Source: Vibrio splendidus 12E03
GTDB lineage: Bacteria > Pseudomonadota > Gammaproteobacteria > Enterobacterales > Vibrionaceae
Reading direction: 5' to 3'
Length of the DNA: 64,000 nucleotides
NCBI RefSeq assembly: GCF_000272105.2
Contig: NZ_AJZD02000360.1
Coordinates: forward strand, 1 to 64,000
The notes under the pieces were generated by a model, which was not told the origin of the DNA, made no database searches, and was given only the letters and a program-made list of their open reading frames with translations. The position numbers and the translations under genes are program-made. This document shows positions 53,843-62,437 of the stretch, piece by piece (position 1 is the stretch's first letter; each line of letters opens with the position of its first letter).

Positions 53843-54709
53843 ATGAGTTGGTTAGAAAAGCTATTAGATAAGAAAAATATAATCAGTACGCGTAAAGCGA
53901 ATATTCCAGAAGGCGTATGGACAAAATGCCCCTCTTGCGACCAGATTCTGTACCGGATAGCCCTTAAAGAAAATCTGGAGGTGTGTCCAAAATGCGATCA
54001 CCACATGAGGATGTCGGCACGCTGTCGCTTAGAAAGTTTTTTAGATAACGGTGAGCGAACTGAGATTGGCAAACAACACGAGCCGCAAGATTTGCTCAGT
54101 TTCAAAGACAATAAACGCTACACAGAGCGCCTTGCCCTAGCCCAAAAAAGTACAGGTGAGAAAGATGCAATAGTCGCGATGCAGGGAGAGTTGTTAGGGA
54201 TGCCTGTTGTGGCGTGCGCTTTCGAATTTTCTTTTATGGCTGGCTCAATGGGTGCCGTTGTGGGCGCTCGCTTTGTTGATGCTGTAAATACAGCCATCGA
54301 GGCTAACTGTGGATTGGTATGCTTTTCGGCTTGTGGTGGAGCGCGCATGCAAGAATCGCTCATGGCTCTAATGCAAATGGCAAAAACAAGTGCTGCTTTA
54401 ATGCGACTATCAGATGCAAAGCTCCCTTATATCTCCGTATTGACCGATCAAACTTTTGGCGGTGTATCGGCAAGTATTGCGATGTTAGGTGATATAAATA
54501 TCGGTGAACCCAAAGCGAGAATTGGTTTTGCCGGGCGTCGTGTAATTGAGCAAACAGTACGAGAAAAGCTACCTGAAGATTTTCAGCAGAGCGAGTTCCT
54601 ATTAGAGCATGGTGCTTTAGACATGATTGTTGATAGACGTGAGATGCGCGCCCGAGTAGCTAAGCTAATCGCAATGATGACCAACACTCAGATTCAAGTT
54701 GATCATTAA
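53843..54709 (+). CDS. accD: Divergent acetyl-CoA carboxylase carboxyltransferase beta subunit (accD paralogue)
   Basis: A 288-residue AccD, starting at the ATG at 53843 (AAGG upstream; MSWLEKLL is the normal AccD start). The zinc finger Cys29, Cys32, Cys48, Cys51 is intact, as are VACAFEFSFMAGSMGAVVG and GGARMQES. The setting is not that of housekeeping accD (next to folC/truA), and several invariant sites differ: SACGG for SASGG, and TDQTFGG for TDPTMGG. The second change puts Phe at the position of E. coli Met203, where Leu in AdmT gives andrimid resistance. I infer a carboxylase subunit insensitive to such inhibitors; a relocated sole accD is the alternative. Confidence 0.85.
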   Translation: MSWLEKLLDKKNIISTRKANIPEGVWTKCPSCDQILYRIALKENLEVCPKCDHHMRMSARCRLESFLDNGERTEIGKQHEPQDLLSFKDNKRYTERLALAQKSTGEKDAIVAMQGELLGMPVVACAFEFSFMAGSMGAVVGARFVDAVNTAIEANCGLVCFSACGGARMQESLMALMQMAKTSAALMRLSDAKLPYISVLTDQTFGGVSASIAMLGDINIGEPKARIGFAGRRVIEQTVREKLPEDFQQSEFLLEHGALDMIVDRREMRARVAKLIAMMTNTQIQVDH

Positions 54710-55018
54710 AAACCTCCCCCTCTAGCTCCCCCTCAAATGACCAACAACGACCTCTTTAGATTAAGGACCGAGGGGGAGAACATTCTTTATCGCTGAACAT
54801 CTGGCCGTACTTGTAACGTTCGCATTCAGTTCCCCCCCTTTCCTTCCCTACGATCAATAAGAGATTGAGAATACGAACCGCACCCAGTACATTCCTTTAA
54901 ATTACTGTATTTTCACTAGCTTCTTATAGTTAAAATACCGTATGGTACAAACCATAAAATTATTAAGACTTGTGGCCTTTGCCACAGAGACTCTCCATTT
55001 AAAGCGAAAAGACTTACT
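54710..55018. other. 309-bp gap after the accD paralogue
   Basis: CTCCCCCTC (54728-54736) and GAGGGGGAG (54769-54777) can pair around a 32-nt loop without a U-run; a weak terminator at best. The remainder is AT-rich promoter DNA. Confidence 0.4.
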
Positions 55019-55261
55019 ATGAATTTTGATATCAATGCACTGAAACACCACCAACTGGTCGAAGATGGTCAATTAGAAGGGTGTTACATTCACCAGCCTG
55101 TGCAAGGCAGTCAGCCAGATGATAAAGCGGTTTTAGTAGAACGCCAAGCGCTGGAAAGCCTGGGATATAAGGTGGTTCAGGTTAAAGCGAAAGGCGTAAC
55201 AACTACGTTTGCCGAAGCTATGCTAGAGCTTGCGAAGAAAACAGGCCACCAGCCAAAATAG
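55019..55261 (+). CDS. 80-residue conserved-looking hypothetical protein
   Basis: A small soluble protein with mixed alpha/beta composition: LVEDGQLEGCYIHQPVQGSQ, then AVLVERQALESLGYKVVQVK and a C-terminal helix TTFAEAMLELAKKTG. No signal peptide or membrane segment, and no family I recognise. The RBS is weak (AAAAG). It lies in the patchwork region between accD and a Nudix gene; composition is like its neighbours. Confidence 0.6.
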   Translation: MNFDINALKHHQLVEDGQLEGCYIHQPVQGSQPDDKAVLVERQALESLGYKVVQVKAKGVTTTFAEAMLELAKKTGHQPK

Positions 55262-55449
55262 TAAGCGAGTGGATAGAGGGAGTTATAACGTTCGCTAACG
55301 TTAGTCGTTTATCTATCCATATTCGCTGTTCTCAATAAACACCGTTCCGAATTTGCACAATAGAACTACGAAAACTTCAGTCTAAAATTACCCAACTTTT
55401 TTAATGGTTGTAGTATCTATTGATGCATAACAATTGTGGAACTAATTTA

Positions 55450-55896
55450 ATGAGAGCACCATTTCAGGTATTGATATTCCCTTACAAATTTGAGTTGGCA
55501 GACCCAATATTCTTGATTGGTCGTCGAGCTGATAATGGAGAGTGGCAGGCAATTTCTGGTGGCGGTGAAAACCGAGAGTCTTTTCTCGATGCTGCGATAA
55601 GAGAATTATATGAAGAAACCTCGTTAACAGGTATTGATTGGGTCCAACTAGACTCTATGTGTATGTTGCCTAGAGTGTTTTATTCTGGTCATGAAAAATG
55701 GAACACCCATCCTTATGTGATACCAGAATACTCATTCTCAGTGAAGGTTTCGGGTGAACCACAGTTATCTTCAGAGCACTCTATGTTTCGTTGGTGTAAG
55801 GCCTCTGAAGCGAGGGAGCTTCTAAAGTATGATTCAAATCGAATAGCGTTATGGGAGTTATCTGAACGACTTAAGTTCCATCCTATAAAGAGTTAG
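55450..55896 (+). CDS. Nudix hydrolase (NudB-like)
   Basis: A 148-residue protein from the ATG at 55450 (MRAPFQVLIFPYKF; GGA upstream); an earlier ATG at 55423 is less likely. The Nudix box is GGGENRESFLDAAIRELYEE followed by TSL, matching Gx5Ex7REUxEExGU except that Ser replaces the last Gly. Sequence outside the box (QVLIFPYKF, EHSMFRWCKASEA) resembles dihydroneopterin triphosphate/dATP pyrophosphohydrolases. It lies just before a broken MarR gene, convergent with it. Confidence 0.85.
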   Translation: MRAPFQVLIFPYKFELADPIFLIGRRADNGEWQAISGGGENRESFLDAAIRELYEETSLTGIDWVQLDSMCMLPRVFYSGHEKWNTHPYVIPEYSFSVKVSGEPQLSSEHSMFRWCKASEARELLKYDSNRIALWELSERLKFHPIKS

Positions 55897-56647
55897 AATC
55901 GAATTGATGTAAATTCAATTTCTAATGCCTTGAATAAGAGAAACAAACTGCTTTTTGTTATCTTTCAAGCTCCCGAAATATTGCTTATCTAATTCTTCGA
56001 TTAACGTCAAAGCCATTTCTGTCAAAGATTCTCCAGTCTGTGTAAGTTTAAGAGAAAATTACGTGAATCTTGAGTAGCACTACCTTTGACAACTCGTTTC
56101 TTTAACACCAAGCCTTTCATTGATTTGGATATGGTTACCTTATCTAAACCGGTAGTTAATACTATTCCCACTTATATTGTTTTTTTCGATCTCTTTACAC
56201 CATAGCACTGAAGTGTGTATTGCAAACTGAGTATGATTAAGAGCCTTAAGTATCTATAGTGCCTCAGAGTGCCATTTGGTGTAATTCGCCCAAAATTGTA
56301 GCCCTATGCTTTGCGACTAAAGGTCGGGGCTAGCCTGAAGTTTAACTCTATGTACAACATCGGTGAACTCACATTTATTCTGATTCATTCGAACAGCAAT
56401 ACCCGTACCAAAAATCATTTAAAAACATTCAAGGCGGACATATTTAATATTTACGTCACGTGAATTTAAATAACAAAAATATCAGTTTGATTATTTATAA
56501 CCTCTAAGTACTTAATAGGGGTAACATACTTATAATATTTTGTTACAATCCTGTCGAAAATAATCACCATGAAAACCAATACGTTATAAACCCACTCAGT
56601 TTATTCGCCTCACAAATAACTTCTCGAGTTACACATATAGGTATTTT
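55897..56647. other. 751-bp gap with only a pseudogene
   Basis: Apart from the MarR remnant at 55915-56171, the sequence to 56647 is AT-rich with no credible ORF or terminator; it ends in the promoter of the CZB chemoreceptor. Confidence 0.6.
55915..56171 (-). pseudogene. MarR-family regulator remnant with frameshift
   Basis: On the minus strand the winged-helix portion reads VLTTGLDKVTISKSMKGLVL then KKRVVKGSATQDSRNFLLNL, typical MarR sequence including the D-R wing pattern. At about 56040-56050 the frame shifts by one base, and the normal continuation LTQTGESLTEMALTLIEELD follows in the new frame to a stop at 55915. The first helices are missing upstream. A 5'-truncated and frameshifted pseudogene. 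Confidence 0.8.
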
Positions 56648-57742
56648 ATGTTTGGAATGAAAAAAATAAAATTAGAAAATGCATCACTCAAACAAGAGTT
56701 AGCCGAACTAAAAAAGAAGCATGACGCTGATATTAATGCCCTCGAAAATCAACTCCAAAAGTCTCAAAAACTTGTTCAATCGACACATGAAGAACGCCAC
56801 AACAGTAATGAAATGATGTCTAATTGTTTGAAAGGTGGAGATATGCTCAAAACCATTCAAAAAGAGATGGTTGAAAGTGCCAAATCTATGGCTCATGAGA
56901 ACCTAGAACTTCAGCAATTAGATGATATGTTTAAGCAGACTCATCAAGCATTAGTCCGTTTAGATAACCGAGCAATTAATATCGGTACTCAAGCATCTCA
57001 AAGCATTGAATCTGTAACTATATTAGATAACACTGCTGGTGCTATATCTAACCTTGTATCAACCATTCAAGAGATTTCTGACCAAACGAACTTACTGGCA
57101 CTAAATGCTGCTATCGAGGCCGCGCGCGCGGGTGAAGCAGGACGCGGGTTTGCTGTCGTCGCCGATGAAGTAAGAACCCTTGCAGGTAAAGCCAGCGAAG
57201 CCAGTGAAAAAATTGATTCATTGGTGAAACAAGTTTTGACTCAAGTAAATGCGATTAAAACCTCTATCGATGAAAACCAAGTTTGTGCAGAAGAAGTTTC
57301 AGCATCTTCTGCACAAATTAGCTCAATTGTTAATGAAGTAGTCGTGAAGTCGGAAAACATGAAGCAAGTTATACATATTGCTTCCACTCGCGCTTTCTTA
57401 GATTCGGTGAAGCTCGATCACGCCATTTGGAAAAATAACACCTATCGTTTACTACAAAGCGGTGCATTTAGTGAAACGATCAACACTCACTCAGAGTGTC
57501 GTTTAGGTCAGTGGTATTATCGTGGTGATGGCAAGGCTTACAACCACCTGAGAAGTTATCAATTGCTTGAAGAACCTCATAAACAGGTGCATGACAATGG
57601 TCGTAAAGCAATGAATCAAGCGGCATCTGAGGACATTGAAGGAACAATTAGATCAGTTAAAGCTATGGAAGACGCAAGTATACAAGTTGTCTTTCAAATC
57701 GATCGTTTAATGAATGAAATCATAGAAACTGAATCAAAGTAG
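56648..57742 (+). CDS. Soluble chemoreceptor with C-terminal CZB domain
   Basis: A 364-residue methyl-accepting protein with no membrane segment. An N-terminal coiled coil (about 5-55, LENASLKQELAELKKKHDAD) leads to a short signalling domain (about 90-250) with the hairpin tip DQTNLLALNAAIEAARAGEAG. The C-terminal CZB domain (about 255-360) has the zinc ligands: VKLDHAIWK (His), HSECRLGQWYY (Cys in the C-[RK]-x-G-x-W-Y pattern) and later EPHKQVHDNG (His). CZB domains sense zinc or, through the zinc-Cys switch, hypochlorous acid. It probably acts in the cytosol. Confidence 0.92.
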   Translation: MFGMKKIKLENASLKQELAELKKKHDADINALENQLQKSQKLVQSTHEERHNSNEMMSNCLKGGDMLKTIQKEMVESAKSMAHENLELQQLDDMFKQTHQALVRLDNRAINIGTQASQSIESVTILDNTAGAISNLVSTIQEISDQTNLLALNAAIEAARAGEAGRGFAVVADEVRTLAGKASEASEKIDSLVKQVLTQVNAIKTSIDENQVCAEEVSASSAQISSIVNEVVVKSENMKQVIHIASTRAFLDSVKLDHAIWKNNTYRLLQSGAFSETINTHSECRLGQWYYRGDGKAYNHLRSYQLLEEPHKQVHDNGRKAMNQAASEDIEGTIRSVKAMEDASIQVVFQIDRLMNEIIETESK

Positions 57743-57850
57743 CGTTTAGTTTCACTTATTCCATACATTCGACTTGGTTAGTGCAATACCACTAACCAAC
57801 TTCTACCTAAGAGTTTATTCGAAACAGATTTATTGCCACTCTCCAAAACC

Positions 57851-57884
57851 CAAAAGGCCTCGCAAACGCGCGGCCTTAGTTTTT
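57851..57884. terminator. Bidirectional terminator between the chemoreceptor and PLP-enzyme genes
   Basis: AAGGCC (57854-57859) pairs with GGCCTT (57872-57877) with GCGN inner pairing, followed by GTTTTTC. A similar hairpin recurs at 63159. Confidence 0.8.
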
Positions 57885-57983
57885 CTATCTAGTGATTATA
57901 ACTGCACTCTAACGGTTACAGCTACCCTACTTCACTGACTTTTCTTGCTAACCTTTATTGCCAGCTTAGCTTACTGACCTAAG

Positions 57984-59795
57984 TTACTGAGTAAGCTGAC
58001 TGAACTTCGGCAAGCTCGTAACAAACCTCTGATGTACATCCATATAGGTTTGCATATAGATTTCATCGATACTGTTACCACTAGGGAAACTCGATGAGAA
58101 GTCGGCGTGTTTGCGGTCGATTGACAATTTGGCTGCCTCGATAATGTGAGCAATGAACATTCGAGGATCTTCCAAGCCGATAGAGATACGCATTGTGGTC
58201 GGTTTGATGCCTGCTTCATTGAGCGCCTCGTCGCTGAGTTCAGAATGCGTAGTCAGTGCCGGGCACAGTGCCACCGTGTTGGTTTGCCCTAAGCTCACTT
58301 GCATGCCGATTGCTGGCTCAAGCATGTCGAAGAACTGTTTAAACCCATCTCGATTGATTGGTGCACGGTCGCCGTTGCCTTCCATATCTATAGTAAACAG
58401 CGCTGCTGGTAATCCTAAGTACATGTTGTTCTGGCAGTGTTCATAGTTATCACTGTCTGGCAAAGCTGGGCACGACACATTGATGTCTGGGTGAGCATCG
58501 AAGATCTTCGCGAGAGTCAGTGTGTTAATGGTTTTCTGTACCACACGCATCTCATACGTTTTCATGCCGTTAAGCACTTCAAACGCTTTGTCTGCATCTA
58601 AGAATGCGCCTTTAATGTAATACACATTCCAAAACAGCGTTTCGTTCCATGGAATAGTGACCTCATCGCCGTTAGGTTTGTTACAGGTGACCTCTTCTCC
58701 TTTTGGCACAAACATGGTCTCGTTACGACCGATGACTACCCCAGCCGTTGTGGTGCCGGAACCCGCCAGTTCTTTGGTGTAAGAGTGAATAACATAATCT
58801 GGCCTTTCCATAACATCATCGCGTTTTAGTACTGGATGCAGCAATGGTGTGCCGACTGTCGAGTCAACAATCACATCCCAACCGCGAACGTGACCAGCTT
58901 TGCTGATACTCGCAACATCCAACACGTATCCATGCGGGTTACACGGTGACTCTAGGTAAACGTAGATTTTCTTACCCGCTGCGAGGCGATCAGCGTATTT
59001 AACGGCAACCTCATCAAGTCGAGTCGCAAACTCATCACCTGAGTAACCATCCACCCACTCTACCGCGACATTTAGGTTAGACGGTTTCCCAAACCAATCT
59101 TCCAACAACTGGTAAGAACCGCCATAGATATTACGTGAAGCCAAGACTATGTCTTCATGCCCAAGTAAATGGCTCAACAACCCATCAATGGCCGCCATAC
59201 CCGAATTAAAGTTCCATGCGAGGTATTCGTTGGCTCTAGAACCTGCCTCAATATCAACCATATGGTTAGCCAGTGAAATCGATGTTGGGTTAAGCAGTCG
59301 AGAATAAATATCGTGCAGCGGCTCTTTACCGTTGAACGCATCTTCAATCCATTCTGTACAGGCAAATAAATACGTGGCGGTGCGCGTAATAACCGGGCTT
59401 GCCGAGAAGATAGCCGCCACATTATCGAAGATAGGATACGCACCTTTAGACGCAAAGTTACCATTATTGGTGGCAATAGATTGGTAAGTGGCACGCATCG
59501 GATTTTGTAGGTTATCGAGGATCTTAGCGATCTGGAATGACAAGAAACGTTTAGCGTTAAACCAAGCGATCCGGTCGCTCTTGTCGAGTTCTGAAAGTCC
59601 ATCAACGGTCAATGCCCAAAGGTCGTGAGTCTTGGTATTGGCTTGGTACAGTGTCGTCGCCAGTTCAATCAGCGTGACGCCGTAATCACTGTTTGGGTCG
59701 ATACCAAAGTGCTTTGCCTGTTCAATGGCAAGCGCTTCTGCTTGTTCGTGTTTGGTCGTTTTACGCAGCGGGCTAAGTTGAGTTGAAGTATTCAT
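57984..59795 (-). CDS. Large Cys/Met-metabolism PLP-dependent enzyme with N-terminal extension
   Basis: At 603 residues it is about 200 longer than cystathionine gamma-synthase or methionine gamma-lyase. Residues 1-175 form a helical extension; the fold-type I core follows with NFNSGMAAIDGLLSHLL (about 196), SRNIYGGSYQLLEDWFG, ESPCNPHGYVLDV, VIVDSTVGTPLLHP (PLP Asp311) and HSYTKELAGSGTTTAG (PLP Lys341). An insert between about 365 and 400 is also unusual. It is divergent from an Lrp/AsnC regulator, suggesting amino-acid control. A gamma-lyase or gamma-synthase role on a sulfur amino acid is likely; the substrate is unknown. Confidence 0.85.
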   Translation of the reverse strand: MNTSTQLSPLRKTTKHEQAEALAIEQAKHFGIDPNSDYGVTLIELATTLYQANTKTHDLWALTVDGLSELDKSDRIAWFNAKRFLSFQIAKILDNLQNPMRATYQSIATNNGNFASKGAYPIFDNVAAIFSASPVITRTATYLFACTEWIEDAFNGKEPLHDIYSRLLNPTSISLANHMVDIEAGSRANEYLAWNFNSGMAAIDGLLSHLLGHEDIVLASRNIYGGSYQLLEDWFGKPSNLNVAVEWVDGYSGDEFATRLDEVAVKYADRLAAGKKIYVYLESPCNPHGYVLDVASISKAGHVRGWDVIVDSTVGTPLLHPVLKRDDVMERPDYVIHSYTKELAGSGTTTAGVVIGRNETMFVPKGEEVTCNKPNGDEVTIPWNETLFWNVYYIKGAFLDADKAFEVLNGMKTYEMRVVQKTINTLTLAKIFDAHPDINVSCPALPDSDNYEHCQNNMYLGLPAALFTIDMEGNGDRAPINRDGFKQFFDMLEPAIGMQVSLGQTNTVALCPALTTHSELSDEALNEAGIKPTTMRISIGLEDPRMFIAHIIEAAKLSIDRKHADFSSSFPSGNSIDEIYMQTYMDVHQRFVTSLPKFSQLTQ

Positions 59796-59931
59796 AATTC
59801 CTAAATCATTCCATGCTTGTTGTTCCTCCTTTAATTCTAGTTTTGCAACGATGTTAAAAATTGCTATTTGCGAAGTAAGACATAAACTTTGAGCAATAAT
59901 ATTACCAAACTAAACTCAATATTGATGGAAT

Positions 59932-60393
59932 ATGCCAATGGACGAGATCGACAAGAAAATACTGGCTGAACTACAAAGCAACGCTCGGCTCACCAATCAA
60001 GAGTTGGCCGATCGCGTGTCGCTATCGCCCTCTCCTTGTTTGCGTCGAGTTCGCTCATTAGAGAAACAAGGGATTATTCGCGGCTATCACGCCAGTGTCG
60101 ACCAAGAAGCATGCGGCTTGCCTGTGAATGTGTTTGTGTTGGTGAAACTTGAAAAGCCAACTGAAGAGAATATGCGAGACTTTGAACAACACATTGAAGT
60201 GATTGACGAGGTGTTAGAGTGCTTTCTGATGACGGGCAATCACGACTACCTATTACATGTCGTCAGTGAATCACTCAAAAGCTACGAGCAGTTTATCCGC
60301 AAACACTTAACTCGCCTGCCTAATATTGCGTCTATTGAATCCAGCTTCGCCTTCGGTCAGGTAAAAACAAAGACCAAGCTGCCAGTGAGGTAA
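59932..60393 (+). CDS. Lrp/AsnC-family transcriptional regulator
   Basis: A 153-residue regulator. The N-terminal helix-turn-helix (DEIDKKILAELQSNARLTNQ, VSLSPSPCLRRVRSLEKQG) is followed by a RAM/ACT ligand domain with VFVLVKLEKPTEENMRDFE and CFLMTGNHDYLLHVV. It may start two residues later, at the ATG at 59938. It is divergent from the 603-residue PLP enzyme, its likely target. Its last 30 codons recur as an isolated copy at 63198-63290. Confidence 0.93.
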   Translation: MPMDEIDKKILAELQSNARLTNQELADRVSLSPSPCLRRVRSLEKQGIIRGYHASVDQEACGLPVNVFVLVKLEKPTEENMRDFEQHIEVIDEVLECFLMTGNHDYLLHVVSESLKSYEQFIRKHLTRLPNIASIESSFAFGQVKTKTKLPVR

Positions 60394-60427
60394 ATACGGG
60401 GCGCAGTTGTTTGATCTGAGAAGTCGT

Positions 60428-60898
60428 TTAGCCTTTTGCTTGAGTCCTTGCTAAGAGTTGCGTCACTTCAAAGGTTATTTGGTCTACAACCGCTTTCACA
60501 AACGCGGCTCTGTCATGCCCAGACAATTCTAAGGCGGTTCCAAGATTAGGGACAGCCCAGTGGAGCCTGTTTGGTATGTGTGAACAAACCACGTTTACGC
60601 ATTCAACAAACAAGTCACACTGCTCATTACTTACTTTATCACACAGTGTAATCACGTAATCGAAGTTTTCATTTGTCCTTTTGTATTCAAAAACAGTTTT
60701 GCTTTCGGTCTTTATCGATACACTAAGTAAGTTAGATAACTCATCTAAGATAACTTGGGGTGTTTCTCCCGGCTCAAACCCTGAACAAGTTGCTTGTAAC
60801 ATCCCATTAGATTCCTGCTCAACAATTGCTTTAGCGATAGATGCTCTTACACCTTTTTTAACGCAAACAAATAGAATATTGATAGGAGTTGTATTCAT
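60428..60898 (-). CDS. Low-molecular-weight phosphatase / ArsC-like protein, atypical
   Basis: A 156-residue protein with the LMW-PTPase fold: ILFVCVKKGVRASIAKAIVE carries the C-x5-R loop (Cys12, Arg18), though the loop VKKGV differs from the usual CxGNxCRS. The place of the general-acid loop, WAVPDP in ArsC, reads WAVPNLG, so the catalytic Asp is replaced by Asn. It also has an SGFEPGETPQ stretch as in ArsC-type proteins. It could be a slow phosphatase, a thiol protein or a non-catalytic binder. No ars genes are adjacent. Confidence 0.75.
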   Translation of the reverse strand: MNTTPINILFVCVKKGVRASIAKAIVEQESNGMLQATCSGFEPGETPQVILDELSNLLSVSIKTESKTVFEYKRTNENFDYVITLCDKVSNEQCDLFVECVNVVCSHIPNRLHWAVPNLGTALELSGHDRAAFVKAVVDQITFEVTQLLARTQAKG

Positions 60899-61281
60899 AT
60901 CAAAAAAACCTACAGATGAATAATCGTATTTTAAACATAGGCATTTTTAGCATTTTTTCAACAAGATAAATACGTTAGACACAAGAAAACTTAAGCGTCT
61001 AGCTCGTGGCTGCTGTCGTGTGGTGAGTTTGACCTGTGATTTAGAGTTTAAGTAATATCTCAGAGAGTCCGTTAGTGACTAAATTAGACAAACTATCCCC
61101 ATTCTGTCTAAGTATTCGACGAACTTAATTAATCCGCTCTCAAAGTAGATATCTATCCTATATTTTTATATAAGCTAGAAAAATAACATGGAAGTCATTT
61201 AAGCATGACCAAGCTTTCTTCAACTAGCCCTACAGATAGGTTTGGGGGTGTCGACATTCTGGTATTAAATACACCTAGCGG
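60899..61281. other. AT-rich gap between the ArsC-like gene and metQ
   Basis: No ORF of note. The gap continues to 61431, where a tandem repeat (61282-61338) and met boxes (61384-61407) are listed separately. Confidence 0.5.
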
Positions 61282-61338
61282 CTTAATATCAATCTAACCT
61301 CTTAACACCAATCTAACCTCTTAATATCAATCTAGCTT
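61282..61338. repeat. 19-bp tandem repeat, three copies
   Basis: Unit CTTAATATCAATCTAACCT at 61282-61300; the second copy has ACACC for ATATC; the third (61320-61338) ends AGCTT. It lies about 45 bp upstream of the met boxes of metQ. Confidence 0.9.
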
Positions 61339-61383
61339 TGCTTCTAACAAACCTATTGACCCGATCGCATAAATAGATAACAT

Positions 61384-61407
61384 AGACATCTAGATGCCTA
61401 CATGTCT
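61384..61407. promoter_or_regulatory. Three tandem met boxes (MetJ operator) upstream of metQ
   Basis: AGACATCT, AGATGCCT and ACATGTCT follow one another without gaps and match the 8-bp met box AGACGTCT at six, five and six positions. They end 24 bp before the metQ ATG, predicting repression by MetJ with SAM. Confidence 0.85.
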
Positions 61408-61431
61408 TTTGGTTAATTAAATGGAGTTATC

Positions 61432-62235
61432 ATGAACAGCTACAAAAAAATCACAGCATCCCTGTTGGCATTAGCTTTCGTATTCGGCGTAACAGGATGT
61501 GGAAAAAAAGACGAGGCTGTTATCAAGATTGGGGCGACAGTTGGCCCACATGCACAAGTTGTACAAGCTGTTGCCAAAGAAGCAGCAAAGCAAGGTATCA
61601 ACATTGAACTCGTCGAATTCTCAGACTACATCACCCCTAACGCAGCACTGGACGATGGAAGTATCCAACTGAACAGTTACCAGCATCAGCCATTTCTCGA
61701 TAACTTTAATGCCAATCACGATAGCAAATTAGTTTCTATCGGACGTTCAATTTTGATGCGTATGGGCGTTTACTCGAACAAGCACACTTCGCTAGACTCT
61801 ATCCCCGATAACGCACGAATCGCGATTCCAAACGACCCAACGAATGGCGGGCGCGGACTATTGCTACTTGAAAATGCAGGGCTGATTTCATTAAAAGACA
61901 ACGCTGGTTTCAACGCTTCATTAAACGATATTGTTGATAACCCGAAGAACATTCGATTTGTTGAAGTGGATGCCGCGCAGCTACCCCGCTCTCTTGACGA
62001 TGTAGACGCAGCTGCAATCACCATGAACTATGTGATGTCTGCTGGACTGGACCCTAAGAAACAAGGCATTTACTTAGAGAAAAAAGACGCACCTTTAGCT
62101 GTGATGGTTGTGGCGGCGCGAGAAGAAGACAAAAATAACGAAACGTATAAAAAGATCATTTCAATTTACCACTCACAAGAGATCAATGACTTTTTAAACA
62201 GCACTTTCAAAGGCACCATAGAAGCCGCAAATTAA
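61432..62235 (+). CDS. metQ: MetQ/NlpA-family methionine-binding lipoprotein
   Basis: A 267-residue lipoprotein: signal ending in the lipobox VTGC (Cys23), then the MetQ body with IKIGATVGPHAQVVQAVAKE, VEFSDYITPNAALDDGSIQLN (in parts), SYQHQPFLDNF and RIAIPNDPTNGGRGLLLL. It delivers methionine to the MetNI transporter. No metN or metI gene is adjacent, so this is an orphan binding protein that may use a MetNI encoded elsewhere. Tandem met boxes upstream support methionine as ligand. Confidence 0.93.
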   Translation: MNSYKKITASLLALAFVFGVTGCGKKDEAVIKIGATVGPHAQVVQAVAKEAAKQGINIELVEFSDYITPNAALDDGSIQLNSYQHQPFLDNFNANHDSKLVSIGRSILMRMGVYSNKHTSLDSIPDNARIAIPNDPTNGGRGLLLLENAGLISLKDNAGFNASLNDIVDNPKNIRFVEVDAAQLPRSLDDVDAAAITMNYVMSAGLDPKKQGIYLEKKDAPLAVMVVAAREEDKNNETYKKIISIYHSQEINDFLNSTFKGTIEAAN

Positions 62236-62437
62236 GCTAAGTAAATCATTTCAGATTTGGTGTTGCCTGCTACCCATTAAGCAACGCCAAATTCGAGTGA
62301 CGAGTTCATCGACGACTCATTCCAACCCTCTTTTCTGGTTAGAGAGCAAAGCTTAAGTTACTTAAATCGAGGTTGAAAACCGTATCATCAGAGCGGATTA
62401 TGTAAGTATGATATTCAATTAAATCTGGGTTCTTGGC

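Noticed and set aside
53843..54709. Andrimid or other NRPS/PKS biosynthetic cluster around the accD paralogue
   Set aside because: No carrier-protein, ketosynthase, adenylation or tailoring enzyme motifs occur within the flanking sequence; the gene is alone.
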